A stretch of DNA of 64,000 bases from CBDDBH01 sp965225625 (GTDB taxonomy: Bacteria; Pseudomonadota; Gammaproteobacteria; JADZEE01): NCBI GenBank assembly GCA_965225625.1, contig CBDDBH010000030.1:62001-126000 (forward strand), given 5' to 3'. The translations under genes were made by a program, and so were the position numbers. Every line of letters begins with the position of its first letter. Within the stretch, counting starts at the first letter, position 1. The notes under the pieces were generated by a model. That model was not told where the DNA came from and did no database searches. It worked only from the letters and a program-made list of their open reading frames with translations. Below are positions 43,720-54,188 of the stretch, in pieces.

Positions 43720-44931
43720 CTATTGTAACCGGGTGGTGTACGCGCGCAGCCGGTGAGCGGCTTCAATACAATTCTCGATTTCGTCCACGAGCGCGATCCG
43801 AATGCGTCCGGCCCCAGGGTTTACCCCTGAACAGGTTCGTGCAAGAAAGCTCCCAGGCAGCACTTTGACGTTTTCGCTGCGCAGCAGGCCGCGGCAAAAC
43901 TCGACGTCGTCTACACCTAGTTCGGGCCAGAGGTAAAACCCCGCACTGGGTTGTTTGACACCCCAGGTGTCGCCCAGGATCTCCATTACCGCGGCGAATT
44001 TCTTTCGATAGCGTTCACGATTGTCGATGACGTGATCCTCGTCGCGCCAGGCGGCAATGCTTGCAGCCTGAATTGGCAACGACATCGCGCATCCATGGTA
44101 AGTGCGATAGCGTAGAAATTGTGCCAATAGCTTGGCATCGCCAGCGACGAACCCAGAGCGCAACCCCGGCGCGCTCGAACGTTTCGACAGGCTGTGAAAA
44201 ACGATACATCGTGCAAAGTCGTCTTTGCCCATGGCCGCAGCCGCGGCCAACAGACTGGTCGGGGGGTGTGCCTCGTCGTCGTAGATTTCGCAGTAACATT
44301 CATCCGAGGCCACAATAAAATCGTACTTATCCGCGAGTTCACATAGCTGTTGTAATCTGGCTGTGTCCAGCTGAGTTCCTGCCGGGTTGGCTGGGGTGCA
44401 GATGTAAACTAAAGCACAGCGATGCCATAAGCTGCCCGGCACCGCGTTATAGTCGGGTTGTCCGCTGGCATCGCAATTCAGGTAATACGGTTCTGCGCCA
44501 GCGAGCAACGCGGCGCCTTCGTAGATCTGATAAAACGGATTGGGCATCATGACCAAACTTTTGCTGTTGCTGGATGCAACGACGCACTGCGCAATCGCAA
44601 ACAAGGCCTCGCGGGTTCCGTTAACGGGTAACGTGTGTTTTTCGGGCGCGAGTAAGCCGAGGTCGAGACCGAATCGCCGTGTTAGCCATTCGACGATAGC
44701 GATCCGCAGTTCCATCGATCCACCTGTCGGTGGATAGCGGCCAATGTCCGCGACGTTTTTGATTAACGCGCGCAGAATAATATCGGCGGGCGGGTGCCGC
44801 GGTTCACCGATGGAGAGATTAAGCAGCGATTTGTCGGGAGCTTCCAGCCCTTTATACAGCGCCGCAAGCCGCTCGAACGGGTACGGCTGGATCCTTTCAA
44901 GACCAGTATTCATAGACGATTTGCGCTGCAT
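43720..44931 (-). CDS. dapC: Succinyldiaminopimelate transaminase
   Basis: 403 residues; an internal ATG at residue 7 (MNTGLERIQPYPFERLAAL) fits the family start better. It is a class I PLP aminotransferase with LSIGEPRHPPADII, ASDECYCEIYDDEAHPPTSL and the PLP lysine in FHSLSKRSSAPGLRSGF. It forms N-succinyl-LL-diaminopimelate-pathway intermediates by transfer from glutamate. The place next to dapD matches the role and separates it from other aspartate-family transaminases. Confidence 0.93.
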   Translation of the reverse strand: MQRKSSMNTGLERIQPYPFERLAALYKGLEAPDKSLLNLSIGEPRHPPADIILRALIKNVADIGRYPPTGGSMELRIAIVEWLTRRFGLDLGLLAPEKHTLPVNGTREALFAIAQCVVASSNSKSLVMMPNPFYQIYEGAALLAGAEPYYLNCDASGQPDYNAVPGSLWHRCALVYICTPANPAGTQLDTARLQQLCELADKYDFIVASDECYCEIYDDEAHPPTSLLAAAAAMGKDDFARCIVFHSLSKRSSAPGLRSGFVAGDAKLLAQFLRYRTYHGCAMSLPIQAASIAAWRDEDHVIDNRERYRKKFAAVMEILGDTWGVKQPSAGFYLWPELGVDDVEFCRGLLRSENVKVLPGSFLARTCSGVNPGAGRIRIALVDEIENCIEAAHRLRAYTTRLQ

Positions 44932-45077
44932 TCTCGGGTCGGGTTATAGAGCCGGCGTAGTATATGCGTTTGCACAACTTGCCGCCAAAAGCGACGCTTT
45001 GGTTTCGGCATAATCTTTAAGGTATCCTGTGCGCCCTTCGCGCGCCCGCATTCGGCCAATATGAGGAAGACAGACTC

Positions 45078-46157
45078 GTGTCAAAACGCATTCTAATCAT
45101 CAGCGGCGACGGTATCGGAACCGAGATAATGGCTCAGGCCGAGCGAGTTCTCGAGTATTTGATCGAGAGCCAGATCCTTGGGCTTGAAATCCAACACGGA
45201 CTCGCCGGCGGCTGCGCCATCGACGCCATGGGCGAGCCACTGCCACCGGCGACATTGGAGATGGCGAACGAATGTGACGCTTTACTGCTCGGAGCCATCG
45301 GCGGACCGAAATGGGACGCGTTGGAGCACGCGAAGAGACCCGAGCGAGCATTACTGGGGTTGCGATCGGAGTTACAGCTGTTCGCCAACCTGCGCCCGAT
45401 TGTTCTTAATGAACAACTCGCCCGCTCCAGCACGCTGGTGCCGGAGGTAATCGCCGGATTGGACCTGATGATCGTGCGCGAGTTGACCGGTGGTATCTAC
45501 TTCGGTGAACCGCGCGGCAGGCGTACTAACGCGCAGGGTGAGCGACAAGCTTTTAACACGCTGGTTTATAGTGAAAGTGAGGTCGAACGCATCGCACGCG
45601 TGGGATTTGATACGGCCATGCAGCGCGACCGCCGTGTGTGCTCGGTGGACAAAGCGAACGTATTGGAAGCCACAATGCTCTGGCGCGAGGTTGTCATTGA
45701 AGTGGCGCGGGAGTATCCGGATGTCGAGCTTTCACACATGTACGTAGATAACGCGGGGATGCAGTTGGTTCGTGCGCCTAAGCAATTCGATGTTATTTTG
45801 ACGACCAACATGTTCGGTGACATCCTCTCTGACATCGCGTCTATGTCGACGGGTTCGCTCGGCATGCTGCCTTCCGCGTCCTTGGATGCGCACGGCAAAG
45901 GGATGTATGAGCCCTGTCATGGTTCGGCTCCTGACATAGCCGGCCAGGGTGTCGCGAATCCGTTGGCGACGATATTGTCGGTGGCAATGATGTTTCGTCA
46001 TACCTTGGATGACGAGGCAACAGCCGCGCGTATTGAAGTAGCCGTAGATGCGGCCTTACGTCGTGGTCTGCGCACGGCAGATATAGCGGTGCCCGGTGAG
46101 CAGGTCGTTGGCACGGTCGCGATGGGTGATGCTGTGCTTGAAGAACTGAGCCGTTGA
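45078..46157 (+). CDS. leuB: 3-isopropylmalate dehydrogenase
   Basis: 359 residues from a GTG at 45078. Motifs include SGDGIGTEIMAQ, LLGAIGGPKWD, LMIVRELTGGIYFGEPRG, VDNAGMQLVRAPKQFDVI and the substrate/NAD region YEPCHGSAPDIAGQGVANPL. It oxidatively decarboxylates 3-isopropylmalate in leucine synthesis. leuC and leuD are not upstream in this window, where dapC lies instead; asd follows 69 bp downstream. Confidence 0.97.
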   Translation: MSKRILIISGDGIGTEIMAQAERVLEYLIESQILGLEIQHGLAGGCAIDAMGEPLPPATLEMANECDALLLGAIGGPKWDALEHAKRPERALLGLRSELQLFANLRPIVLNEQLARSSTLVPEVIAGLDLMIVRELTGGIYFGEPRGRRTNAQGERQAFNTLVYSESEVERIARVGFDTAMQRDRRVCSVDKANVLEATMLWREVVIEVAREYPDVELSHMYVDNAGMQLVRAPKQFDVILTTNMFGDILSDIASMSTGSLGMLPSASLDAHGKGMYEPCHGSAPDIAGQGVANPLATILSVAMMFRHTLDDEATAARIEVAVDAALRRGLRTADIAVPGEQVVGTVAMGDAVLEELSR

Positions 46158-46226
46158 TTTCTTGAGTGCTACGCAGACCGCTGGCACCGTTACCACGATA
46201 CCTATTTGCTGGTCCTGGCGTGAAAC

Positions 46227-47252
46227 ATGGCTGCTAAAACTTTTGATGTTGCCGTAGTTGGTGCCACCGGCGCTGTCGGTGAGACCATGCTCGCAATTCT
46301 GGCCGAGCGGGGTTTCCCCGTCGGTCAGGTATTCGCTGTTGCGAGTGGCCGATCCGCGGGCACCCAACTGGAGTTCGGCGATCGGATGCTGACGGTACAT
46401 GTGCTCGACAGCTTTGATTTCGCTGGAATCGATATTGCGTTGTTTTCCCCAGGGGCTGCGGTATCGGCTATACACGCGCCGCGCGCTGCCGCGGCGGGAT
46501 GCGTGGTTATCGACAACACCTCTCAGTTTCGCTATGACGACGATATCCCGCTGGTAGTACCGGAATGCAACTCGCATGCGATCGCGGGCTATCGCAACCG
46601 CGGTATCATAGCCAATCCAAATTGTTCCACTATCCAAATGCTTGTTGCTCTAAAGCCACTTCACGATGCAGCCACTATTGAACGCATTAACGTCTGCACT
46701 TATCAGGCTGTATCGGGCAGCGGTACGCCGGGTATAGAAGAGCTCGCACAGCAGACCGCGGAACTGTTAAACGGTCGCCCGATTCAACCGTCGGTTTATA
46801 CAAAGCAAATTGCCTTCAACGCCGTTCCGCACATTGATGAATTTCAGCCGAACGGTTATACCAAAGAGGAAATGAAAATCGTTTGGGAGACGCATAAGAT
46901 TCTGGAAAATAAAGAAATTCGAGTGAATCCGACAGCAGTTCGGATCCCGGTGTTTTACGGGCACTCGGAGGCAATTCACATCGAAACCCGTGATGAACTC
47001 AGCGCTGCTGATGCCCGTCAGGTGCTCAGCGACGCGCCGGGAGTTACCGTTGTCGACGAGCGGAGAGACGGCGGATATCCGACCGCTGTGACCGAAGCAA
47101 CGGGGACCGACTCCGTGTTCGTTGGCCGGATCCGTGAGGATATATCTCACCCTCGGGGGCTCAATCTATGGGTGGTTGCCGACAACGTCCGTAAAGGGGC
47201 GGCATTAAACAGTGTTCAAATCGCCGAAATTTTGGTAAAAAACCATTTGTGA
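46227..47252 (+). CDS. asd: Aspartate-semialdehyde dehydrogenase
   Basis: 341 residues. The NADP motif is VVGATGAVGETML, and the catalytic cysteine is in ANPNCSTIQM; YQAVSGSGTPGIEEL and the histidine region RIPVFYGHSEAIHIE complete the site. It makes aspartate semialdehyde for lysine, methionine and threonine. In this genome it feeds dapB/dapC/dapD and metZ, all in the window. Its place between leuB and fimV is the standard one. Confidence 0.97.
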   Translation: MAAKTFDVAVVGATGAVGETMLAILAERGFPVGQVFAVASGRSAGTQLEFGDRMLTVHVLDSFDFAGIDIALFSPGAAVSAIHAPRAAAAGCVVIDNTSQFRYDDDIPLVVPECNSHAIAGYRNRGIIANPNCSTIQMLVALKPLHDAATIERINVCTYQAVSGSGTPGIEELAQQTAELLNGRPIQPSVYTKQIAFNAVPHIDEFQPNGYTKEEMKIVWETHKILENKEIRVNPTAVRIPVFYGHSEAIHIETRDELSAADARQVLSDAPGVTVVDERRDGGYPTAVTEATGTDSVFVGRIREDISHPRGLNLWVVADNVRKGAALNSVQIAEILVKNHL

Positions 47253-47381
47253 GTTATAGTTAAGAGGTATTTGTTAGGTTCATTCGAAGATTTTTCGGGC
47301 GCCCAAGCTCGGAACTGGGTCGCTCGTGCCGTGCCGGCGTTTGGGGGATGGCTAGTGTTCTGTACAGTTAAGGAACGGCAG

Positions 47382-50300
47382 ATGAGACGAACTACGCTCT
47401 ATGCGCTGGCAGGATTGCTATTGCTGCCGAGCGCGTCGTTTGCGCTTGGGATTGGCAAACTCCAACGTCTGTCGGTACTTAACGAGCCGTTCAGCGGACG
47501 CATTGAACTCATCAGCAAAGATCCTGATGAACTAGAGTCGCTAAAGGTTGAGCTGGCTGGGGCTGCCGAATTCGAACGCGCTGGTGTTCAATGGGTTGCG
47601 GTCGTCAATCAACTTCGATTTGAAATTGTCCTCAGTGACTCCGGCCGTGATTTTGTGCGCGTCACCAGCGCCGAGCCGATCCGCGAGCCGTTTCTGAATT
47701 TTTTGCTGGAAATCAACTGGGCCAGCGGGCGCCTGATCCGCGAATACACCGTATTGCTCGACCCGCCGTTGTACGATCCGGGTCGCCGCATGGCTCCCGG
47801 GAGTTCCATCGCCGCGGCGCCGCCGTCCGATATCCCCACTGCGATTGCGCGGGCCGAAGAGCGCCGACAAACACGCCGCAGTTCGCCTAGGACCCGTGCC
47901 CGAGGTGATATTAGCGGCATCGATCGACCGACCGAAAGCGGCGACACGCTTTGGGCAATAACCGCCCAGGTTCGTCCGGACGATGCTGTCACCATGCAGC
48001 AGGCAATGCTGGCCTTGCTGCGGACCAATCCCGAAGCGTTCATCGATGAGAACGTCAACAACCTGAAACGCGGTTACGTTTTACAGGTGCCGGGATATAA
48101 CGAATTCACATCGACTTCCCGGGCGGAGGCCCTGGAAGAAATTGTGCGACAACATGCCTTATGGGAAGAGTATCGGGGTGTTCGCAGTGCCGACACCACG
48201 CCCGAACCGATCGGTACGCCGACAATCGATTACAGCCCGCCAGAGGAATCCTACGCCGCCGAGCCTGAGCCCGTTGGTGACGAGCCAGACATCGATGACG
48301 AAGCGCGGCTGAGACTGGTCAGCCCAACCGATGACGACATGGGTGCCAGTCATAGCGTGGGCGCCGCCGAGTTGGAGGATATGGATCTCGATGCGCTGCG
48401 CAATGAGTTAGCGCTAGCCAGCGAGCGGACGTCGGCCATGGATCAGGAAAACGTGGACCTGCGCGATGAGTTGGGTGAGGCGGACGAGCTCATTTCTACT
48501 TTAGAGCGCTTGATCAACGTTCGTGAACAGGAATTGGCCGCGTTGCAAGAGCAACTTGCCGATGGCGAGTTTGCTGATACGACTGACGAGATTGCTGAAC
48601 CTGTTGACGAGCCGATTGATGAACCAATTATTTCAGCGGACGATGCGGATGACGAAGCATTTGACGACAGTGTAACGGATAAGGACGAGATCACTCTGGA
48701 TCTCGAGCTGGAGCAGGCACCGGCGCTTGCGGATGAAGTAGCCCCTCAACCTCAGACACCGGGTTTGGTCGCCAAATTGAACAGCGCGCTCGGCGGCATC
48801 GTACCCGAATCGCTATTAGCAAAGATCCCGGGTGGGGCGCTCACGCTTATCGGCATTATCGTATTCATATTTATCTTGATCGGCTTTTTCGTGATGCGAG
48901 TGGTACGCGGTCAGGGTTCTGAATTTGATAGTGAGCCAGTCAGAGTTGCGGCAGTTGAAGACGCGATCGAATCCGGAACCGATCTCGAAGCAGTAACCGA
49001 ACTCCCCGACGAGGCGGACCCCACAATCGTCGGTGGTGAGGGTGCGCAAGACGACGACGACGACGAACTCGAAGACAAAACCCAGATTGTGGCACCAGAT
49101 GGGCCGGCCGCGGAAGCCGAGGATGAGCCGACCGCGCTTGAACCCGAACCGGAACCCCAACCCCCAGCGCAACCCGAAGAGGACCCGCTTGCCGAGGTCA
49201 ACGTCTACCTGGCCTACGAGCGTTTCGACCAGGCTGAGGAATTGGTCAAGAAAGCCATCGCTGATGAGCCTGATAACCACCAATTCAAGTTACGTCTGCT
49301 GGAGGTGTACTACTCCTCCAACAACAAGGCGGCGTATGAAAATACGGCCCGGGAATTAAATGATGCTGTCGGCGGCGCCGGCGAGCTTTGGGACAATGCG
49401 GTCGCGATGTGGCAGGAAATGTCGCCTGAGCGCGCACTTTTCGAAGCCGGGGCGGTCGAAGAAGCTGAAGCGCCCAGTGCTGACGCAGCTAAAGAATTCG
49501 TCGACATCACCGCAGAACTTCCGATTGAACCAGCAGGCGCCCAGACCGTTACCATTAAGCCCGAAGGCGTGGACCTCGGTGGTGTGGACCTTGATTTGGG
49601 TATGTCCGATGCCGATGAGGATATTCTCGATCTGACAGCCACGGCCAGCGGTGCCGACGCCGAAGAGGGTGTGTTGGACATCACCTCTGGTGACGACGAT
49701 GGTGGATTGCTCGATATTACCAGTGCCGAGGAACCGGAGGAATCGAGTGACGTGTTCGATCTGACCGCTGGCGAGGCAGATTTGACGCCGGCTCCTGCCG
49801 AGCCGATCTCTGAAGATCCGCTGGACGTAACAGCCACAGGCAGCATATCTACCCTTGACCACCCTGATCTGCTGAATGTTACAGTTCCAGGCAGCGTTGC
49901 AGCGGAAAGTTCTGAAGGCGTCCAGGAAGATGCCGCAACGGAATTCGACTTAACCAGTGGAGAGATCTCGCTAGACGACGACGAAAGCGCGAGCGGTAAC
50001 GCCCTGGAATTCGACATTAGCGGCGGTGCGGAACCAGAACTAGAACCTCTTGGTATAGACGAACCTCTGGTGCTGGATTCTGAGCTGGAAACCGACGATA
50101 ACGTGCTGGAATTTGATACCGGTGATTTGAGTATGGATCTCTCGGACGCGGTTGACGCGCCACGGGAGTCGAGTGAGACCGCGCCTGAAGATACCAATGC
50201 GGACCAGGAAGAAGACGCGGATGAAGAGGATGCGACCGAGTTATTCATCGAAACAGTACAGGTTGTAATACCCGAGCCGGTACAGGCCGAGGAAGAAATT

Positions 50301-50954
50301 GTCCTCGATTTCCCTGGGGATGCTGATGACGCCGACGACGATGAGTTGTCTGCTGCCGACCTGTCGCTGGACCTGTCCGGTGGCGAAGAAGCAGAGGAGA
50401 GCGCAGAAATCTCACTCGACGAACTGGGCGAGTCGCCGGCGAGTGATGCGCCATCTCTGGATGCGCTAACCCAGTCGCTGGAAGACACGGTATCTGGTAT
50501 GGGCTTGACTCTGGACCTGGACGACGCCAGCAGCGGCGATCTGGAATTAGATACCAGTGATGCGGATGGCGATGAGCTGTCGCTGGAACTCGATAGCGAC
50601 AGCGGTGAATTAGAGCTTGAACTCGATAGTGCCGATGAGTCTGGCGGTGGGCTTGATCTGGACCTGCAAATTGAAGACGACGAAGCGTCGGGCGCCAGTG
50701 GGCTGGATACCGTAGAGCTGGAAGCGGATGCGCTGGATGAAACACCAGCGGCAGAACGGACTATTGCGATGCCGCGCTCTGCTAACGCGGAGCAGTCCGA
50801 TGCTGACGAGGTCGACACCAAACTCAACCTGGCGAAGGCGTACATCGAACTTGGCGATAAAGACGGCGCCCGTGCAATCTTGGATGAGGTGGCTGCAGAA
50901 GGCACCGACGAGCAAAAACTGGAAGCTCAACAGTTGAGCAGTCAAACAGACTGA
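47382..50954 (+). CDS. fimV: FimV-type polar landmark / pilus assembly protein
   Basis: 1190 residues from the ATG at 47382 (MRRTTLYALAGLLLLPS), chosen for its signal peptide and ribosome site (AAGGAA). The N-terminal domain reads LGIGKLQRLSVLNEPFSGRI. A LysM-like peptidoglycan-binding segment lies about 186-243 (ESGDTLWAITAQV), a coiled coil about 340-390, one membrane helix about 484-508 (GALTLIGIIVFIFILIGFFV), then about 600 residues of very acidic low-complexity sequence rich in L-D-L and E-L-D, with TPR-like segments at about 605-660, and the conserved FimV C-terminal motif LAKAYIELGDKDGARAILDE. FimV organises the cell pole and type IV pilus machinery. Confidence 0.94.
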   Translation: MRRTTLYALAGLLLLPSASFALGIGKLQRLSVLNEPFSGRIELISKDPDELESLKVELAGAAEFERAGVQWVAVVNQLRFEIVLSDSGRDFVRVTSAEPIREPFLNFLLEINWASGRLIREYTVLLDPPLYDPGRRMAPGSSIAAAPPSDIPTAIARAEERRQTRRSSPRTRARGDISGIDRPTESGDTLWAITAQVRPDDAVTMQQAMLALLRTNPEAFIDENVNNLKRGYVLQVPGYNEFTSTSRAEALEEIVRQHALWEEYRGVRSADTTPEPIGTPTIDYSPPEESYAAEPEPVGDEPDIDDEARLRLVSPTDDDMGASHSVGAAELEDMDLDALRNELALASERTSAMDQENVDLRDELGEADELISTLERLINVREQELAALQEQLADGEFADTTDEIAEPVDEPIDEPIISADDADDEAFDDSVTDKDEITLDLELEQAPALADEVAPQPQTPGLVAKLNSALGGIVPESLLAKIPGGALTLIGIIVFIFILIGFFVMRVVRGQGSEFDSEPVRVAAVEDAIESGTDLEAVTELPDEADPTIVGGEGAQDDDDDELEDKTQIVAPDGPAAEAEDEPTALEPEPEPQPPAQPEEDPLAEVNVYLAYERFDQAEELVKKAIADEPDNHQFKLRLLEVYYSSNNKAAYENTARELNDAVGGAGELWDNAVAMWQEMSPERALFEAGAVEEAEAPSADAAKEFVDITAELPIEPAGAQTVTIKPEGVDLGGVDLDLGMSDADEDILDLTATASGADAEEGVLDITSGDDDGGLLDITSAEEPEESSDVFDLTAGEADLTPAPAEPISEDPLDVTATGSISTLDHPDLLNVTVPGSVAAESSEGVQEDAATEFDLTSGEISLDDDESASGNALEFDISGGAEPELEPLGIDEPLVLDSELETDDNVLEFDTGDLSMDLSDAVDAPRESSETAPEDTNADQEEDADEEDATELFIETVQVVIPEPVQAEEEIVLDFPGDADDADDDELSAADLSLDLSGGEEAEESAEISLDELGESPASDAPSLDALTQSLEDTVSGMGLTLDLDDASSGDLELDTSDADGDELSLELDSDSGELELELDSADESGGGLDLDLQIEDDEASGASGLDTVELEADALDETPAAERTIAMPRSANAEQSDADEVDTKLNLAKAYIELGDKDGARAILDEVAAEGTDEQKLEAQQLSSQTD

Positions 50955-51051
50955 TTCAATTTTTGAGCAATGACGGTTGGCGTGCCGATACCGCGGCCCT
51001 GCCTTCAATCCCCTTAATTACCCCTGGCGTCATTTAGGCCTACGGTTGGGC

Positions 51052-51843
51052 ATGCGAATCGCGTTGGGAATCGAGTACGACGGTCGTAACTTTGCCGGTT
51101 GGCAGTCACAAAATCAGACCCGTACCGTACAGACATGCGTTGAAGATGCCCTGTCGCACGTAGCAGATGAGCCGCTTAGGGTTCAGTGCGCCGGACGCAC
51201 CGACGCGGGGGTTCATGCTTTTGGTCAAGTAATTCATGTCGATACGCAAGCGCAACGCAGCTCACGTTCGTGGGTGCTGGGCGCAAATTCTCATCTGCCG
51301 GATGACGTGAGTGTCCACTGGGCCGTTCCCGTGACCGAACAATTTCACGCGCGCTTTTCCGCAACTGCGCGGAGCTACCGATATGTCATTCTCAACCGTA
51401 GCTCGCCCTCCGCCGTTTTTGATCGTCTAGCTACCTGGGAGCATCGACCGTTGGATACAATCGCGATGCGTCGCGCCGCCGCATGTCTCGTGGGTGAACA
51501 CGACTTTTCGGCGTTTCGTGCCCAGGGATGCCAGGCGAAAAGCCCGATGCGAACGATAAAACGCCTGGAAATATTGCGACGTGGGCAACTCATCCTGATT
51601 GAAGTAGAGGCAAACGCGTTTTTGCAGCACATGGTTCGCAACATAGCGGGTGTGTTAGTAGCAATTGGCAGTGGCAAGGCGCAGTGCGATTGGGCACGCC
51701 AGGTATTGGATTCCCGGGACCGAACCAGCGGTGGTGTCACGGCACCGGCGCATGGACTTTATCTAATGGCAGTTAGCTACCCGCCGGAATTTGAACTACC
51801 GCAGGCGGTTAAGTGGGACTGCACATTCGACAGTCAAATTTAA
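51052..51843 (+). CDS. truA: tRNA pseudouridine(38-40) synthase TruA
   Basis: 263 residues from the ATG at 51052 (MRIALGIEYDGRNFAGWQSQ). The catalytic aspartate is in CAGRTDAGVHAFGQVIH; further motifs are RFSATARSYRYVILN and FLQHMVRNIAGVLV. It makes pseudouridine at tRNA positions 38-40. In the standard order trpF follows; here only about 120 bp separates truA from accD and trpF is missing. Confidence 0.96.
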   Translation: MRIALGIEYDGRNFAGWQSQNQTRTVQTCVEDALSHVADEPLRVQCAGRTDAGVHAFGQVIHVDTQAQRSSRSWVLGANSHLPDDVSVHWAVPVTEQFHARFSATARSYRYVILNRSSPSAVFDRLATWEHRPLDTIAMRRAAACLVGEHDFSAFRAQGCQAKSPMRTIKRLEILRRGQLILIEVEANAFLQHMVRNIAGVLVAIGSGKAQCDWARQVLDSRDRTSGGVTAPAHGLYLMAVSYPPEFELPQAVKWDCTFDSQI

Positions 51844-51966
51844 TCCGTACAAAGTTTCCTGCCCACCGGTGGTACTGTTTTGAGGTATGATCATGACCTA
51901 CAGGCCGGCGCACCTGGCTGCAGATTCGTTGATATTTCTCCGGTTGACGAAGCGTAGAACACACCG

Positions 51967-52854
51967 ATGAATTGGTTTAAAAAGCTACTACCATCTCGGA
52001 TCCGTACGAACGGCACCGCCAAGCGATCTGTGCCGGAGGGCCTGTGGACGAGCTGTCAGCATTGCAAGGCGGTGTTATATCGTGCTGAACTGGAACGCAG
52101 CCTGGAAGTGTGTCTGAAGTGTGGCCATCACATGCGCATCAATGCGCGCAGGCGCCTCGACTCGTTTCTCGATCCCGAACCTCGTACGGATATCGCTAGC
52201 GAGTTACGTCCGACCGACTTTCTCAAGTTCCGGGACAAACGTCGCTACAAGGAAAGACTCAGTGAAGCCGCCAAGCTCACCGGTGAGACCGATGCGCTGG
52301 TTGCGGTGAGCGGCGCCCTTAAATCCATGCCGGTAGTTGCGTGCGCGTTCGAGTTCGAGTTCATGGGGGGCTCGATGGGGTCGGTCGTGGGCGAGCGCTT
52401 TGTTCGCGCAGCGAACGTTAGTTTGGAGAACCGTAGTCCAATGCTGTGTTTTTCCGCGAGCGGCGGAGCACGTATGCAAGAGGCGTTGGTCTCTCTCATG
52501 CAAATGGCCAAAACGAGTGCGGCGATCGCCAAGCTGCGGGCGGCGAGGATTCCTTACATCTCGATAATGACCGACCCGACGATGGGCGGTGTATCCGCGA
52601 GTCTGGCGATGTTGGGGGATATCAATATCGCCGAACCAAATGCGTTAATCGGCTTTGCCGGCCCACGCGTCATCGAACAAACGGTCCACCAGGTGTTACC
52701 TGAAGGATTTCAGCGAAGCGAGTTTCTGCTAGAGCATGGGGCAATTGACATGATCGTGGAACGTGGCCAAATGCGCGATCGCGTCGCGTCGTTGCTGACG
52801 ACTCTCACACAGGGCTCCGAACGACCTTCGTTGATGGCTTCGCAGACGCAGTGA
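51967..52854 (+). CDS. accD: Acetyl-CoA carboxylase carboxyltransferase subunit beta
   Basis: 295 residues. An N-terminal zinc ribbon (CQHCKAVLYRAELERSLEVC, then KCGHHM) precedes the carboxyltransferase core (FEFEFMGGSMGSVVGERF, SASGGARMQEALVSLMQM, ISIMTDPTMGGVSASLAMLG, IGFAGPRVIEQTV). With AccA it transfers CO2 from biotin to acetyl-CoA, the first step of fatty acid synthesis. Its stop overlaps the folC start (GTGA). Confidence 0.98.
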   Translation: MNWFKKLLPSRIRTNGTAKRSVPEGLWTSCQHCKAVLYRAELERSLEVCLKCGHHMRINARRRLDSFLDPEPRTDIASELRPTDFLKFRDKRRYKERLSEAAKLTGETDALVAVSGALKSMPVVACAFEFEFMGGSMGSVVGERFVRAANVSLENRSPMLCFSASGGARMQEALVSLMQMAKTSAAIAKLRAARIPYISIMTDPTMGGVSASLAMLGDINIAEPNALIGFAGPRVIEQTVHQVLPEGFQRSEFLLEHGAIDMIVERGQMRDRVASLLTTLTQGSERPSLMASQTQ

Positions 52855-54188
52855 CTCTGACGGCGAACAGCGCGAGCGCATCAACGCCAATCGACACGAC
52901 AGCCTGGCAACTGAGCGGTTGGCTTGCGTGGCAAGAATCCTTGCACACGCAGGAGATCGAACTAGGGTTGGAACGCTGTCGTTCGGTTGCGGCCCGCATG
53001 GGCGTATTACGGCCACCCTATTTAGTGTTGAGCGTAGCAGGAACCAACGGTAAAGGTTCATGCGTGGCGATGCTGGGGTCGATATTGCGGGCAGCAGGAT
53101 ATCGGGTGGGGGTCTATTCATCGCCACATTTACGCGAATACAACGAACGGATCCAGATCGACGAGAATCCCGTCGGCGATGCCGAATTGTGTGCGGCGTT
53201 CACCCGTATTGAGCGGGCGCGCGGCAGCACATCGCTCACCTATTTCGAATTCGGAACCCTCGCGGCACTCGATCTGTTCCAAAGTGCGAGCCTGGATATT
53301 GGGATTTTAGAGGTCGGACTGGGGGGGCGTTTGGATGCGGTCAATATCATCGATGCCGACGTCGCGCTGATAACGACTATCAGCATCGACCACGTGGAAT
53401 GGCTGGGCCCTGACCGCCAATCGATAGCACGCGAAAAAGCGGGTATTCTGCGCCGCGGACGGCCGGCCGTGTGTGTTGATCCGGACCCGCCTCAATCTCT
53501 GTTGGATGTAGCCGGCCAGCTGGATACAAATCTACTGGTGGCGCAACGCGATTTCCGTTTTGAACTGGGAGAGGCGAGTTGGTCATGGTGCTACGAACGC
53601 AGTAAATGGACCGATCTGTCACGACCGAATCTCGTCGGTGATTATCAGGTTGAAAATGCGGCCGCCGTGCTGACAGTGTTGCGGTTAATTTCTAAGCGTT
53701 ACCCAGTAGACATCGGTTCAGTCAATCAGGGGCTAAAGGCAGTGACCCTGCGCGGGCGCTTTGACGTCATCGATGGTCCGATACAGTACATTCTCGATGT
53801 CGCTCACAATCCTCAGGCCGCACTAAAGCTCGCGCAAAACTTGCGTGCGCTGGGCCGCAGCCGTAGAACCCATGCGGTCGTCGGTATGCTGAGAGATAAA
53901 GACTTATCTGAAGTTCTTGCGCCGCTCAGCGGACTTGCCGAGCGCTGGTACCTTGGCGGCTTACGTTCGGCGCGTAGCGCTTCAGTCAGCCAGTTGGTGA
54001 TGGCGCTGCAATCATTACCTGACCGCACCGCGACGCTTGCTTTTAATTCGGTTACCGATGCGTTTTTAGCTGCCCGCGCGGCGGCGCACCCCGGCGATCG
54101 TGTGTTCGTATTCGGCTCGTTTCTGAGCGTCGGGGTTGCCATGGACGTCCTTGATCGTACTGACAATATGGTCCGCGCCGGTGGATGA
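52851..54188 (+). CDS. folC: Bifunctional folylpolyglutamate / dihydrofolate synthase
   Basis: 445 residues from a GTG at 52851 that overlaps accD. The ATP loop is SVAGTNGKGSCVAML, followed by GVYSSPHLREYNERI, FEFGTLAALDLF, EVGLGGRLDAVNII, DHVEWLG and the C-terminal domain (LDVAHNPQAALKLAQNL). It adds glutamate to dihydropteroate and folates. Its end overlaps the start of the SPOR protein gene. Confidence 0.97.
   Translation: MTLTANSASASTPIDTTAWQLSGWLAWQESLHTQEIELGLERCRSVAARMGVLRPPYLVLSVAGTNGKGSCVAMLGSILRAAGYRVGVYSSPHLREYNERIQIDENPVGDAELCAAFTRIERARGSTSLTYFEFGTLAALDLFQSASLDIGILEVGLGGRLDAVNIIDADVALITTISIDHVEWLGPDRQSIAREKAGILRRGRPAVCVDPDPPQSLLDVAGQLDTNLLVAQRDFRFELGEASWSWCYERSKWTDLSRPNLVGDYQVENAAAVLTVLRLISKRYPVDIGSVNQGLKAVTLRGRFDVIDGPIQYILDVAHNPQAALKLAQNLRALGRSRRTHAVVGMLRDKDLSEVLAPLSGLAERWYLGGLRSARSASVSQLVMALQSLPDRTATLAFNSVTDAFLAARAAAHPGDRVFVFGSFLSVGVAMDVLDRTDNMVRAGG

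Noticed and set aside
49310..50905. Long 531-codon minus-strand frame opposite fimV, serine-rich
   Set aside because: It is the mirror of the acidic GA-rich repeats in fimV (Asp/Glu codons read backwards as Ser), not a gene.
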